Assembly: GCA_019022495.1 (NCBI GenBank)
Contig: JAFEKR010000007.1
Coordinates: forward strand, 1,116,001-1,180,000
DNA length: 64,000 nt
Origin: Epichloe hybrida
Lineage: Eukaryota; Ascomycota; Sordariomycetes; Hypocreales; Clavicipitaceae
Direction: 5' to 3'
The position numbers and the translations under genes are program-made. Under the pieces are notes generated by a model. It saw only the letters and a program-made list of their open reading frames with translations. It made no database searches and was not told the DNA's origin. Shown piece after piece: positions 1 to 11,866 of this stretch. The first letter of the stretch is position 1. The number at the start of each line of letters is the position of its first letter.

Positions 1-160
1 GCTTAGTATCTGACTTGGGGGCGCACATCTGTGTCAGTGAGCAAACGCAACGCAGTGTGTGTTTTTTTTATTCTCTAATTCTTTTCCCTTGGTATCTTTG
101 ATCTTGGTGAATGTGTTCACATTGTCATATTGTCAGAGATGGAGCAGATATCCCATCTAC

Positions 161-1147
161 TTATCTGCGGCGAGTCGATCCGAACCCAGTACTCTCATGT
201 CGAGACGAGCTAGGAGATGCTGAAGACGATGATGCCACAGGAGATGGCCGAGGATAAGAAGGCTCGGAACCCCAAGAGTTGCTTCCCCATCCACCGTCAT
301 AAGCCCGTCGATCATTATTCCTGCCCCGATTGCCTGCCAGATACCCAGCAGCAGCGCCTCCAGCCAAGCCACTCCAAAAACCCGGGCCCCAGGGTTGAGC
401 TTGTGAAGACGACGATGGCTTCGTTCCAGGATACGGGGGAGGGGGATCATTTCCAGCACCCCATCCACCTCCTCCGAACCCACCGGGACCGGCGCCGCCG
501 TCACCACCACCACCACCACCACCTCCTCCTCCTCCTCCTCCTCCTCCTCCTCCTCCCCATCCTCGGCCTCCCGTCGTCCCTCCCTGTCTCTGTGAGCCAT
601 TCGCCGCACAAGCCGATTTCAGTATCCAAACCAGCACCACCACAAAAATGATGCCAAATAACCACGCTGACAAGTCTGTTCCGCCCTTCCCATCGCTGAA
701 GAGTCCACGGTGCGGATTCGCTATATGCGGATACCTCGCTTGGCCTTTGCCCGTCAGCGACAAGGTGTACTCGACGCCGCAGCTACCCCGTAGCACATAC
801 GGATCATCTGCGTTGGAGTACCCCTCGCAGATGACGTCGGTGCGGCCCAGCTTCAGCTCCTCGGGCAACGAGGCAGAGCAGCTCCATTCGACGTCCTCTC
901 CTCCGTACGACGAGCCCTGGTTCGTGCAGCGCATGACTTCGATTTCGTAGAGCTTGCAGATTTCCTTTGACGAGACACATTTCAGCTGGGGGATGGCCGA
1001 GACGCGGCGGTTGGTGGTCTTGGCGCCGTTGCCGCGGAGCGTGAGGGTTTGGACATCGGAGAGGAGAATGGCGTTCTTGGGCCGAGAGGCCGCGAGGGCG
1101 GGGGGTGCGAGGGCGGCGAGAAGGAGGGCAAGGGTGTGTGCGAGCAT
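161..1147 (-). CDS. SARAF-family store-operated calcium entry regulator
   Basis: A single-exon protein of 328 aa. The start at 1147 was chosen because it begins a clean signal peptide (residues 1-20, hydrophobic, Ala-rich); the frame stays open upstream but reads low-complexity sequence. The luminal part carries the conserved SARAF pattern, with paired cysteines and the motif DDPYVLRGSCGVEY near residues 115-130. One transmembrane segment follows at about residues 159-178, then a cytosolic tail with a long poly-Gly tract (from a CAC/CTC repeat on the plus strand), PPPPYPG and Ser/Arg-rich sequence. In animals SARAF sits in the ER membrane and promotes inactivation of store-operated calcium entry; the fungal role is inferred by family. 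It is transcribed away from the ABC transporter. Gly-tract length may vary between strains. Confidence 0.88.
   Translation of the reverse strand: MLAHTLALLLAALAPPALAASRPKNAILLSDVQTLTLRGNGAKTTNRRVSAIPQLKCVSSKEICKLYEIEVMRCTNQGSSYGGEDVEWSCSASLPEELKLGRTDVICEGYSNADDPYVLRGSCGVEYTLSLTGKGQARYPHIANPHRGLFSDGKGGTDLSAWLFGIIFVVVLVWILKSACAANGSQRQGGTTGGRGWGGGGGGGGGGGGGGGGGGDGGAGPGGFGGGGWGAGNDPPPPYPGTKPSSSSQAQPWGPGFWSGLAGGAAAGYLAGNRGRNNDRRAYDGGWGSNSWGSEPSYPRPSPVASSSSASPSSSRHESTGFGSTRRR
502..557. repeat. CAC/CTC trinucleotide repeat inside the SARAF gene
   Basis: A run of CAC triplets passes directly into a run of CTC triplets on the plus strand. On the coding (minus) strand it encodes the poly-Gly tract of the SARAF tail, so the triplet period keeps the frame open whatever the copy number. 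Confidence 0.9.
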
Positions 1148-3011
1148 TGCTCTACTCTTTATAAAAAATGGAATTTTTTTGGAACTTTGAACTTTGAGAA
1201 AAATCTTTGGATCTGTGGGGGTGAGATGTAAGTGAGGGAGTCCCTGGGCGAGAAGATGAGGTTGCTGTTGGCCCATGGAATGGGGTGATTCGTCTGGATT
1301 TGAGAGGGGGGGAGGGGGGGGATTGAAAAAAAAAAAGGGAATTAGGTGATGAAAGACGCTCATTTATAATGCAAAAGTCAAAAAGTCAGAATTCAGAGTG
1401 CCGGTTGGCATCTGCTTGGTCTGGCTGGAAAGGACACGATGTTCAGAATGACTAGCTTGGGGTTGAGTGGCGAAGAAGCCGGCGTTTGTTCGACGTGTTG
1501 CTGTACGGAGGAAGGCCAAATGGGTGGGAGAGAGAGAGGCTTGATTGGTTGGGCGGCATCTGGCCTACCCTTGAGCTTGCAGAGAGCGAGAAGAAAAAAA
1601 AAAAAAAAAAAAAAAGTCTACGTCGTTCCGCCACGATAGGAACAGGCTCTACCACCCGTTACACATGGACAGGAAGAAGGGTGTGCCTGAGGTGCACACG
1701 CGCGTGATTGAAAGATGTTTCATTCAACAGGCGACGGGAGTTCAGATGTGTGAATCTGAATCTGCTGCCGCCAAGCGCTGTCTCCGGGTGTTGCAGTTAA
1801 CCCAGGGTCAGCACTTGATTGCATTATCTCGGGCATCATCCAGGGACCAGAGCACAGATGATATTATATACGGACTGCGAAGCTCCGGGATTGTGGCGTG
1901 TGTCGAGTGCAACGGCCGTTTTTCACGGATTCATATTTGCACATGCGACGGAACCAACCCCCCCTCGTCTCACATCTGATCCCGCATTAGGGTAGCCAGC
2001 AGATTCGAGGCAACTTGTGTACAGGGTATCAATCTCACATGTGCGGGAGATTGTGTGTATGGGGAAAGAAAACCCAAGTAGCCCAACAAAGGATCGTACT
2101 GGCTCTGTCAATATGCCAAGCTACTACGGATTGTTTGCCCAGACTTCTCGGCGCCGACGTTGAAACAAGGGCATCGGAATGCTTACTGCTTACGGACTAC
2201 TGCTTACTGCCTACATATCCGCCGGAATCTTGCTTATTACTGCCTTGTTCTGCTGGTAACTCAGGTGGGACGGGGCACGAGTACAACATCAATATTGTAC
2301 AATGTAGGGTTTGAATAGAGGGCCGTTGGTCCAATTCGACGCAGGCAGGCAGGAAGGTGGGGGCAGGAAGGTGGGCATCAAGGTGGGCTGGCTGGCTGCG
2401 CGGACTCGGATAACTTGACGACCCCGAAAATTGAAATTTGGTGAGAGAATGAGCATCGAAGACCCCTACAAACCCCTGCACGTTTGACTTGCTCACTCTA
2501 CATATGTAAGCCCGGTCTGACTCACAGTGGCAGCGTCAAAGAGAATGAATGCATGACGTCTGCTTTGTCGTGCCAGCAAGGTCGCTGTACTAACTCAAGT
2601 CCGACGACCGTTGACCTGCACGCATTCCGTACATGTTACGCAGCGACCTGGTAGCTGGTAGTGCAAAGCCCGGCCACCTGGGCCGGCCAGCAACTCGACT
2701 CCGTTCTACATCGGGATTCAAGAATCCGCAAAAAAAACAAAAACAAAGCCAGAAGATGATGAAACAGTTCTCACTTCCCGTGTCTTGGGCCTAGAACAAT
2801 GAGAATGAGTGCTGCTTCTTTGGCTTGTCCAGCTCGTCGCTGGGCATACCATCTCCATTCCTCACTGCCTGCAATGACGTTCCACGTCGACGTCGTGCGT
2901 CAACAATGGATTCTCTGAGCATCTTGATTCCTAACCAAGTTATTATGGCGGTGGTCAGCCGCTTACGGAGGGAGCAGCAAGTGCCCCGATCTCCCAATGG
3001 GATTCGGGCAT

Positions 3012-3017
<6 letters not shown>

Positions 3018-3046
<29 letters not shown>
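3018..3046. repeat. (CA)n microsatellite
   Basis: About 14 uninterrupted CA units, lying between genes. Confidence 0.9.
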
Positions 3047-3048
<2 letters not shown>

Positions 3049-3314
3049 CCCAATCAAAGGCTGCTCTTGCCACCCCCAACATGGTGGGCTCTTTCCGCTT
3101 TAAGTCGATAGATTGCGACGGGGTCACCGTGCGAGCTTGAAATGCGCTCCTGGGACTGAAAGTCCTCTGCGTACAAAACCAAGCTGAGAGCCCGCCCGCG
3201 TTGCATGCCCGGCTGCAGAGTCGAGAAATCTAGTTCTGGAGTTCAATTCGAATCGGTGCCGGACACTCTTGTAGGTGCTATCTCGTCTGCTGGCTGTGCT
3301 TGTGTGCTCCGGCT

Positions 3315-3380
3315 CTCGACCTCATCTCGACCTCATCTCGACCTCATCTCGACCTCATCTCGGCCCCATCTCGACCCCAT
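3315..3380 (+). repeat. 11-bp minisatellite CTCGACCTCAT, six copies
   Basis: Four identical 11-bp units followed by two variants (CTCGGCCCCAT and CTCGACCCCAT). It lies about 400 bp upstream of the ABC transporter start, in its probable promoter or 5' leader. Confidence 0.9.
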
Positions 3381-3431
3381 CTCGCAAAGACCCTCCTCTC
3401 TCATCGAACCAGGGGTCTGGTTCTGGTTTCT

Positions 3432-3514
3432 GGTGCTCGTGCTCGGTGCTCGGTGCTCAGTGCTCAGTGCTCACACCTCGACACCTCGACACCTCGACAC
3501 CTCTCGACACCTCG
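3432..3514 (+). repeat. Adjacent 7-bp and 8-bp tandem arrays
   Basis: A 7-bp GTGCTCG/GTGCTCA array (about 3433-3472) runs straight into an 8-bp ACACCTCG array (3473-3514, one unit expanded by two bases). The arrays stand about 270 bp upstream of the ABC transporter start codon. Confidence 0.85.
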
Positions 3515-3786
3515 ACAAGGTGCCTTCCTAAACAATACAGAAATATACAAAGAGACCCCTTTCCTTTCCTCTCTTGTGCTTTTCCTGAACCTGCAGTGTC
3601 TGAGCTGTCACGAACAAATTTTCTCCCAACATACCACGCCAGTCCAAACGTCCAAACCTCCGAATCGGAGCCGCGTCCCAAACCTTATAGGCCAAAACGG
3701 AAACGGATAGTACGACTCTTGCTCAAGGTCCGCGCAAGGTCCGCGCAACGGCTGCGCAACGGCGCCCCTCTGTAGCTGTAGCCGCA

Positions 3787-6700
3787 ATGGCTGCTTTACA
3801 TGCGGAAAAGGCTGCCGGGCCGCATGCCTCCGACTCAGAACGTTCGTCTAGCATAGGGCGGGATTCCTCTGGCAGCATGACAACTTCCCCAAATGAAAAG
3901 ACCGGTGTGAACAAGGCCCTCGCCAAGGCCGATTCAAAGGTCGCCGTGCCATCAAAAGATACGGACCCACAAGACATCTATCGCCATATGCCACCACGCG
4001 AGGCAGACGTCCTGAAACGCCAAACCACGACTCCCGAGATCAAACAAGGTGTCGGCGTGCTATACCGCTACGCTTCGCGCAACGATCTCATCATTGTCGC
4101 CATTTCGGCTGTTTGCGCAATCGCCTCGGGTGCTGCACTACCAATGATGACCATCCTCTTTGGTAGCCTCCAGCGCACCTTTCAAGACTACTTTTTTTCT
4201 GGTGGCAACATGACTTATGACGCATTCGTCCATGAACTGAGTCGATACGTTTTATACTTCATCTACCTAGCCATTGGCGAGTTTATTGTCACCTACATCT
4301 GCACCGTTGGCTTCATCTATACTGGCGAGCACATCAGCGCCAAGATCCGTGAGCACTATCTCGAGAGCTGCATGCGACAGAACATTGGCTTCTTCGACAA
4401 GCTTGGTGCTGGTGAGGTCACGACCCGAATTACCGCCGATACGAACCTCATCCAGGAGGGTATTTCCGAGAAGGTCTCACTTACATTGGCCGCATTGGCC
4501 ACCTTCATCACCGCCTTCGTCATCGCCTTTGTCAATTACTGGAAACTGACACTCATACTCTCTTCCGCCGTCTTGGCTCTATGCCTCAACATTGGAATTT
4601 GTTCCAGCTTCATGCTCCGGCACAATAAGCATTCGCTACAAGCCTATGCGCACGGCGGTAGTCTGGCTGACGAGGTCATCAGCTCGATCCGCAATGCAGT
4701 TGCCTTTGGAACCCAAGATCGCCTTGCCAAGCAGTATGACAAACATCTGGGAAAGGCCGAGTATTTTGGGGTCCGCGTCAAGAGCTCCTTGGCCGTCATG
4801 GTCGCTGGTATGATGCTTATCTTGTTCCTCAACTACGGACTTGCCTTTTGGCAGGGCAGCCACTTCATTGTTGAGGGTAGCGTTCCTCTCAACAACGTCT
4901 TGACCATTATGATGTCTGTCATGATTGGTGCATTTCAACTTGGAAATGTCGCCCCCAACATGCAGGCCTTCACCACCGCTGTCGCTGCCGCTGCTAAGAT
5001 CTTCAGCACTATTGACCGTGTCTCCCCGCTGGACCCCAGCGATGACAAGGGCGACAAGATTGAAAATCTGCGGGGAAGCATTCGTCTGGAGAACATCAAG
5101 CATATTTACCCATCACGGCCCGAAGCAGTGGTCATGGATGATGTCACCCTCGAAATCCCCGCTGGAAAGACCACGGCACTGGTAGGAGCCTCGGGGTCCG
5201 GCAAGAGTACCATTGTAGGTCTTGTCGAGCGCTTTTACGAACCCGTGCAAGGTGCTGTCTTTCTCGATGGCCGAGACATTAGTAAACTCAATCTTCGATG
5301 GCTGCGTCAACAGATGGCCCTGGTCAGCCAGGAGCCTACTCTTTTCAGTACCACCATTTTCAAGAATATTAGTCACGGCCTAATCGGAACCCAGTACGAG
5401 AACGAAACGGATGAGGCCCAAAGAGAAATGGTTATCAAGGCTGCTGTCATGGCCAATGCTCACGATTTTATTTCTGCGCTCCCTGAAGGATACGAAACAA
5501 ATGTTGGTGAACGTGGCTTTCTCTTGTCTGGTGGACAGAAGCAGCGTATTGCCATTGCCCGAGCCGTCGTATCAGACCCCAAGAGTGAGTTTTTCTTGTT
5601 CGCTTTGGTGTCCACATGATCCTAAATGCTGACTTCACGCAGTTCTTCTTCTCGACGAAGCTACATCGGCTCTGGATACCAAATCTGAGGGTGTTGTTCA
5701 GGCTGCTTTGGAGACTGCTGCTTCTGGCCGCACAACCATCACCATTGCCCATCGCCTGTCCACGATCAAGGATGCTCATAACATTGTAGTCATGACTGCC
5801 GGCCGGATCGTGGAACAAGGCACCCACGATGATCTTCTTGAGAAACAGGGGGCTTATTTCAAGCTCGTATCTGCGCAGAACATCGCCGCTGCGGATGAGT
5901 TGACTGCTGAGGAAGAAGAGCGCCTCGATGAAGAGGAGGAGAAACTGATGAGAAGACTGTCGAAAATGTCGTCTAGCAAAGATGGCCCGTACGTCGCTGA
6001 CCCTGAAGACGACGATATCACCGCCAAGATGCAGCACTCGTCTACCCGCCAGTCTGTTTCAAGCATGGCGCTCCAGAAGCCAACACGCGAGATGGAGCAC
6101 AAGTACAGTCTGCTGACACTGATTAAACTCATCACGTCCTTCAACGCACCTGAATGGCTCCTGATGCTTCTTGGACTGTTCTTTGCCATCATCTGTGGTG
6201 GCGGTAACCCAACGTCAGCCGTTTTCTTCGCTAAACAGATCGTGACTCTCTCCCAGCCCGTCACTCCTTCCAATCGAGATCAGATCAAGAAGGACTCTGA
6301 TTTTTGGAGCGCCATGTATCTGATGCTAGCACTTGTTCAGTTTTTCGCCTTCTCAGCACAAGGCATCCTCTTTGCCGTGTGCTCCGAGCGACTGGTCCGC
6401 CGTGTTCGTGACCGTGCTTTCAGAGCTATGCTTCGACAGGACGTCGCCTTCTTCGACAAGGCCGAGAACACGGCCGGCGCTCTCACTTCCTTCTTGTCCA
6501 CGGAAACCACTCGCGTGGCCGGACTCAGCGGCGCCACTCTTGGCACCCTGCTGATGATGATGACAACTCTGGTCGCTGCCTGTGTTCTTGGTTTGGCCAT
6601 TGGGTGGAAGCTGTCTCTTGTCTGTATCTCCACGATGCCCATTCTTCTTGGCTGTGGCTTTTTCCGATTTTATCTGCTGGCCCATTTCCAGCAACGATCC

Positions 6701-7885
6701 AAGGCTGCATATGCCTCGTCTGCCACATTTGCCTCGGAAGCAATTTCGGCTATCCGCACTGTCGCTGCTTTGACTCGTGAGGAGGATGTCTTGCGACAGT
6801 ACCGTGAGTCACTTGCGGCGCAGCAGCGGCGCAGTCTGATTTCGGTTCTGAAGTCTAGCGCACTCTATGCCGCATCTCAGTCTCTGCTCTTCCTCTGCTT
6901 CGCCCTTGGCTTTTGGTACGGAGGCACCTTGATTGGCAAGCGAGAATATGATATGTTTCAGTTCTTCTTGTGCTTCATGGCTGTCATTTTCGGTGCTCAA
7001 TCTGCAGGCAGCATCTTCTCATTCGCCCCCGATATGGGAAAGGCTCATCACGCTGCCGCCGAGTTGAAGACTTTATTCGACCGCAAACCCTCGATCGACT
7101 CTTGGTCCTCTGAAGGCGAAAAACTCCCCCAGGTTGATGGAACACTCGAGTTCCGCGATGTTCATTTCCGGTATCCCACACGACCTCACGTACCCGTTCT
7201 TCGTGGTCTGAACCTAAGCATCCGACCCGGCCAATACGTTGCCCTAGTTGGTGCGTCTGGCTGCGGTAAGAGCACAACAATTGCTCTCCTGGAGAGATTT
7301 TATGATCCCCTTTTCGGCGGCATCTTTGTCGACGACAAGGAAATCAGCAGACTCAATATCAACGACTATCGCTCTCACATTGCGCTTGTCAGCCAGGAAC
7401 CAACCTTGTATCAAGGCACCATCCGTGACAACATATTGCTGGGAAGCGCCAAAGAGATGGTCACAGATGAGGCAATTGAATATGCTTGCCGGGAAGCCAA
7501 CATTTACGACTTCATCATCTCTCTTCCGGAAGGTTTCAAAACTATAGTGGGGAGCAAGGGTGCTCTGCTCTCTGGCGGTCAGAAGCAGCGCATAGCCATT
7601 GCCCGGGCTCTCATCCGCGACCCCAAGATCCTGTTACTCGATGAGGCTACTTCGGCTCTCGACTCCGAATCCGAGCACGTCGTCCAGGCTGCCCTGGACA
7701 AGGCAGCAAAGGGTCGTACGACCATTGCCGTAGCCCACCGACTAAGCACCATCCAAAAGGCCGACGTTATCTATGTTTTCGACCAAGGTCGCATTGTAGA
7801 GTCCGGGACGCACTCGGAGTTGATGAAGAAGAACGGGCGATATGCCGAGTTGGTCAACCTGCAAAGTTTGGCCAAGCACGGATAA
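3787..7885 (+). CDS. ABC exporter, ABCB/MDR1 (P-glycoprotein) type, full length
   Basis: Two exons, 3787-5584 and 5643-7885; the 58-bp intron has GTGAGT, a CTGAC branch site and CAG, and splits the Walker B codon. The product is 1346 aa in the order TMD1-NBD1-TMD2-NBD2, the usual full length. NBD1 has Walker A GASGSGKST at residues 467-475, LSGGQ at 580-584 and a Walker B (ILLLDEATSALD) assembled across the splice. NBD2 has Walker A GASGCGKST at 1136-1144 and LSGGQ from 1242. Both catalytic sites look intact, so it should be an active plasma-membrane exporter of hydrophobic compounds, like fungal multidrug or leptomycin-resistance pumps. The acidic linker (about residues 680-720) is typical. 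The substrate cannot be read from sequence. The start was chosen because it is the first ATG after CT-rich leader sequence. Confidence 0.96.
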
Positions 7886-10543
7886 TCGTCGCAGATTTGC
7901 GGCCTTTTTTTTTACCAGTACATTTTCAGCATGTCCAATTTCACTGCGCACATCTTTTTTCGTGATGCATGATGCATTTTCGGCATATACTTGTTATTGG
8001 GTCAATTTGAAACCCATTTACTATCCATACGATGGGGAGAAATATCCATTCAGAGCTATTTTACTACGACCGGCTTATTAGCTTGCTTTGCATAATAAGG
8101 AGTTTTTTTTTTTTTTTTTTTTGCGAGGGAGGGGGGGAGTGGTCGCCTGCGAGGCGGGCGTTACGAAGGAAGAAGAATCCATGAAGTACATACTCCGTAA
8201 ACATGAGGCTATATGCGTACCTGGGTAATTTCACCGTACAATGACCCGCCTGAAATATTTTACAACAAATCTACATCACCAGGTGCTAAGTCCCCTCATA
8301 AGTAACAGAGAGAGTACATGGTATTTTCTAGTCCGTATGTACTGTAGATCATCTGTAATTTTAGGTATCTATTCTTCCTAGCCCCTGTCTTTCTTATTTC
8401 CCTGCTAACATTTGATTCGCTTAATTCCCCCTGTCATGCAGATTTGTAAAGCGATTCAAGGGGGCATTGTAGTAATAGAGGAACAAAGGGACTTTATTCA
8501 AGCCAATCGTTTCCACTTGCGATTCATGCGCTCCGACCCACGCTACTCGTCTTGCGTAATAACAAAGGGCCGAATGTTGACATGATGGACTTGTACAATT
8601 CAATTCCGGCAAAGTATGTCTCGATTTGAGTGTGAGATGAGGTTACTCAGCGGGTTGGCAGGCCGCTAGCAGGTGCTCCGAATTGCCTTTTGCAGAGTCT
8701 AGCAGTGTGAGACGCTATTGAAGGGTTTTCGTTTCGAAAGAAGCGTGGAACTTTCCTTCTTCTTTGACTTATTAAATGGAAGTAAAGAACGCATTGATGG
8801 GTGGTAATACTACGAAGACGTGGGTGGAAGAGGCGGGTTGCATTGCATTGCCAATTTACATTGCATGCGTGCTGGATTGGGATGTGACGGGATAAATGGG
8901 ACCTTCCTGGCTCTTTCAAGTATAAGCAGACACTATTAAATGACGCGCTGGAAACGGGTGGAAAAAGAAAGAAAGAAAAAAAAAACCCCCAGAGAAAGAT
9001 AGCCTATACTACGTAGAGAGCTGGTGCTGGTGCAATCCGTGTTACTCCGAAATGGGGGCACCTATGTAATATTTAATGGATGGACTGAGGAAAAAGAAAA
9101 AGGAGAAAAAAAAAAAAAAACGGGATGAAACACGGTGCGAGCGGGTTGTATGTACATGCCAGATGCGGAACTGGGAAAAGCGAGACAGACATTCGACAAC
9201 AAGTCGCAAGCTGTAGAAGATTTATTTTTGGAGTGAGACATGGCTGCGAATACATATAGGTCTAAATACGGATCCGTAGACAACGATGCCGTTGTTTTTC
9301 TTTGATCGTCGACGAGACATGGTGCAGTGCTGTGATGACGATTTGGACCAACGATGCGCATTTTGTTCGTCGACACGGTCTTGGCAGGGGAGGGACGACG
9401 GCCATTGGGTGCTCTAGACAGACTGAGGGGCTGTAATGAGGCTGCAATGAGGCTGCATTAAGGCTATGATTATGATAATGCTCAGCTTTTTTTTTTTTTT
9501 TTTTTTTTTTTAATTTCAGAAAGACGAAGCAGACACGCACGCAAATGGAAAGCCACGGGGACAGCAATCTTAAAAAGAAATACTCAGAAAATGCGCCCAT
9601 GCCCACCCATGCCCACTCATGGCCACAACCCTTGTCCACCACGGCAACACCCTTGTTCACCATGTGTGCACACAAGCTCGCTCTTGACCATTCTCGTCGA
9701 CGCCCGTTGCCGCATCGATCTTGTCTGTGTCTTCTCTCAGGCAACCGAATGCGCTCTCCGCATCAGTCTCATCAAGTCTGCATGCCGCCCACTTTTTGGC
9801 ATTTGCTGACCGGCCTGGCCTGCCACCTGCGGCCCCTGAAGACGGAAGCTGTCGAGGACTTCTCTCGCATCGCGCAAAGCCTCGAGACCCGCTTGGCCTC
9901 TCTCCAGCTCCAGCCGCGAATGCTATTATTTTTTATTTTTCCCTTCAAGTCTTGGCTCGTTTATACCATTGGGCCGGCCGTGGATCCATGGCTTGCATTT
10001 CTCCGACGCTGCAGTCTACATATGTATAGTCTTGCCCGGCGCCGCGGTGCCCATCTTTGCTTCCCTTCATCATCTTTCGACTCTCCTCCTCGAACTGCAG
10101 CTGTCTAGACAACCAACGCCCATTGTGCCGCCCATTGTGCCGCCCATTGTGCCGCCCATTGTGCCGCCCATTGTGCCGCCCATTACTGTGCCGGTTCCTC
10201 TGGAAGACATCGAGCGAATTCGCCACACGTGACCACGCCGAGTATCACTTTTCGACAATATTTTTGTTCGTCGCCATAATCGTTAGCTCGACGCACTCGC
10301 CCGTTGTGCGCCCATGACAGCGGCGGGGTCTCTCGCCTGCGCTTCCCGCTCAACAAGACAAAACAAAACATTATCTGTGGCGCCAGCCCGTCTGCGTTGA
10401 GACTGGGAGGAATCCCGCTCCCGAATACACCGTCTTTGTACACAATACCATCACCATTCGAGAGAAAGGACGCTCGAAACTCCCTCCGATCAGGGAAGCC
10501 CATCGAAATCGAGCGTCGCCTCCAATCAAGATCCGTTGGCACC
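7886..10543. other. Intergenic, no supported gene
   Basis: A spacer of 2.7 kb between two same-strand genes. It contains T runs near 8103-8122 and 9487-9510, A-rich runs near 8970 and 9105, one TACTCCGTA 9-mer at 8191, and the 12-bp minisatellite at 10118. A plus-strand open frame of 187 codons at 9545-10108 has no domain, begins in repeat-rich sequence and looks fortuitous. Confidence 0.65.
10118..10177 (+). repeat. 12-bp minisatellite GCCCATTGTGCC, five perfect copies
   Basis: Five identical 12-bp units, followed by one degenerate unit to about 10192. The period keeps frames open on both strands, which creates spurious repetitive ORFs. It is about 370 bp upstream of the next start codon. 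Confidence 0.92.
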
Positions 10544-11866
10544 ATGGCTGTTCAGGCGTCAACTCAGCCGGCCGAAGCAAACGCGGCGGCTCATGCGCAT
10601 TCAGAATCCAAAGCGAGCTCGGTATCTGTGCAGCAAAAATCCATGCAAAGAAAGAGACGGGCATTCCCTAGAATAACTCTGCCTCTTGCCATCTTTGCAG
10701 TTGCTGCTACGTTTAGCAGTCGCGTTGTGGCAGAAAAGAATGGCCTGGCACCGAAAGTAAACACGCCGGCGTCCCTCGAAAAAACAACATTTTTCTCGGC
10801 CTTGGATGATACAGAACCAGTTGTAGCTGCTGCTGCTGTGTCCATGCCAGCCACAGATGGAATACCTGAATTCAAGGTCAAGAGGAGAGCCAGCGACAGC
10901 GACAGCGACACGTCTTCATCCACGGTGAAAGGCGAAAGCGGGATTGAAGACGCCAACGCATCGACCGTCTCAAAGGCTTTGTCAGAACGCCCAACAGCTA
11001 CGAGCGATGGCGGCTCCTCGCCTCTACCGTCGCCATTCGATAGTCTAGTACCATCAGCGTTCCAGATTCCCGGGGGGGGCAGTTCCTGCCCAGAGTTCAT
11101 GACAGGCCTACTCTCTCATCCTACCTTCAAAAGCTGCTACCCCATGTCCATGCTCATTCAGGTAAGAAGATTCCTTTGAATCACATCAACATCAGTCCAA
11201 GATGGTTGCGTCTACCGTGTTGCATCCTTACTGACACTCATCCTCTTTCTCATTCTTGCACATGCACAGACGTCCACAGGCTTTTTCAATGCGCGAAAGC
11301 AACTTGTCAGCACCGTCAAAGTGCTTGACGCGACGTGCGCGGCTGATGTTACTACTTGTACAGAATTTCTGAGCAAAGCGGCCCAGAACTTGACCTCGGA
11401 AGCCAACTGCAAGAGAGAATTCGAGCAGAACCAGACGCAGGTATTGTTGGCGTACCGAGGCCTACGAGCTTACAAAGTCCTGTATTCTGCCACATGCCTA
11501 CAAGATGATACCTCGAACTCGTACTGTTACGCCAATGCCGTCACGAATCTATCGACCCCTTCGGATGCCTATCTCTACTTTATGCCTTATGGAATTTCTT
11601 TGCCTGGTGCTTCCAGACCTACCTGCAATTGGTGTACTCAGAAGACAATGTCGATCTACCATTCAGCCGCCGCGGATCGAAGACAGCTCGTCGCCTCCAA
11701 ATACGAAGATGCCGCCCAACAAGTGAACACGCTCTGCGGACCGAACTTTGTGAATTCAACCCTACCCGCGGCTGAAAATGGAGCCTTGTCGACCCAAGTC
11801 CCTTCGTTCTTTGCTCTGATCATAAACACACTCTTGACTCTGTTGCTTTTGGCATGCTTCTTATGA
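10544..11866 (+). CDS. Cys-rich, probably GPI-anchored surface protein (DUF7729-like)
   Basis: Two exons, 10544-11161 and 11270-11866, in phase 0; the intron has GTAAGA and a CAG acceptor. The product is about 404 aa. The N-terminus is polar and basic and precedes a hydrophobic stretch (about residues 42-65) that may act as a signal sequence or signal anchor. A Ser/Thr-rich linker follows, then a domain with many regularly spaced cysteines (CPEF, KSCYPMS, ATCAADVTTC, ANCKREF, PTCNWCTQ, NTLCGPNF), and a C-terminal 20-residue hydrophobic tail typical of a GPI attachment signal. The ATG at 10544 has a good context (ACCATGG); the frame is open upstream, but that part looks like 5' leader. The DUF7729 assignment is from memory of the family pattern; the function is unknown, perhaps cell wall or plasma membrane outer face. 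Confidence 0.8.

Larger units (their letters stand above)
1148..3786. other. Intergenic, no supported gene; several tandem repeats
   Basis: A spacer of 2.6 kb between the divergent SARAF and ABC transporter genes. Open frames here are short, low-complexity and lack family resemblance. It holds a 22-nt A run (1594-1615), a CA dinucleotide array (3018-3046) and the arrays listed separately just upstream of the ABC gene. Both promoters must lie here. Confidence 0.7.

Noticed and set aside
9545..10108. Plus-strand frame of 187 codons
   Set aside because: No domain, His/Pro/Ser/Leu composition typical of noncoding CT-rich DNA, and it runs into a minisatellite region.
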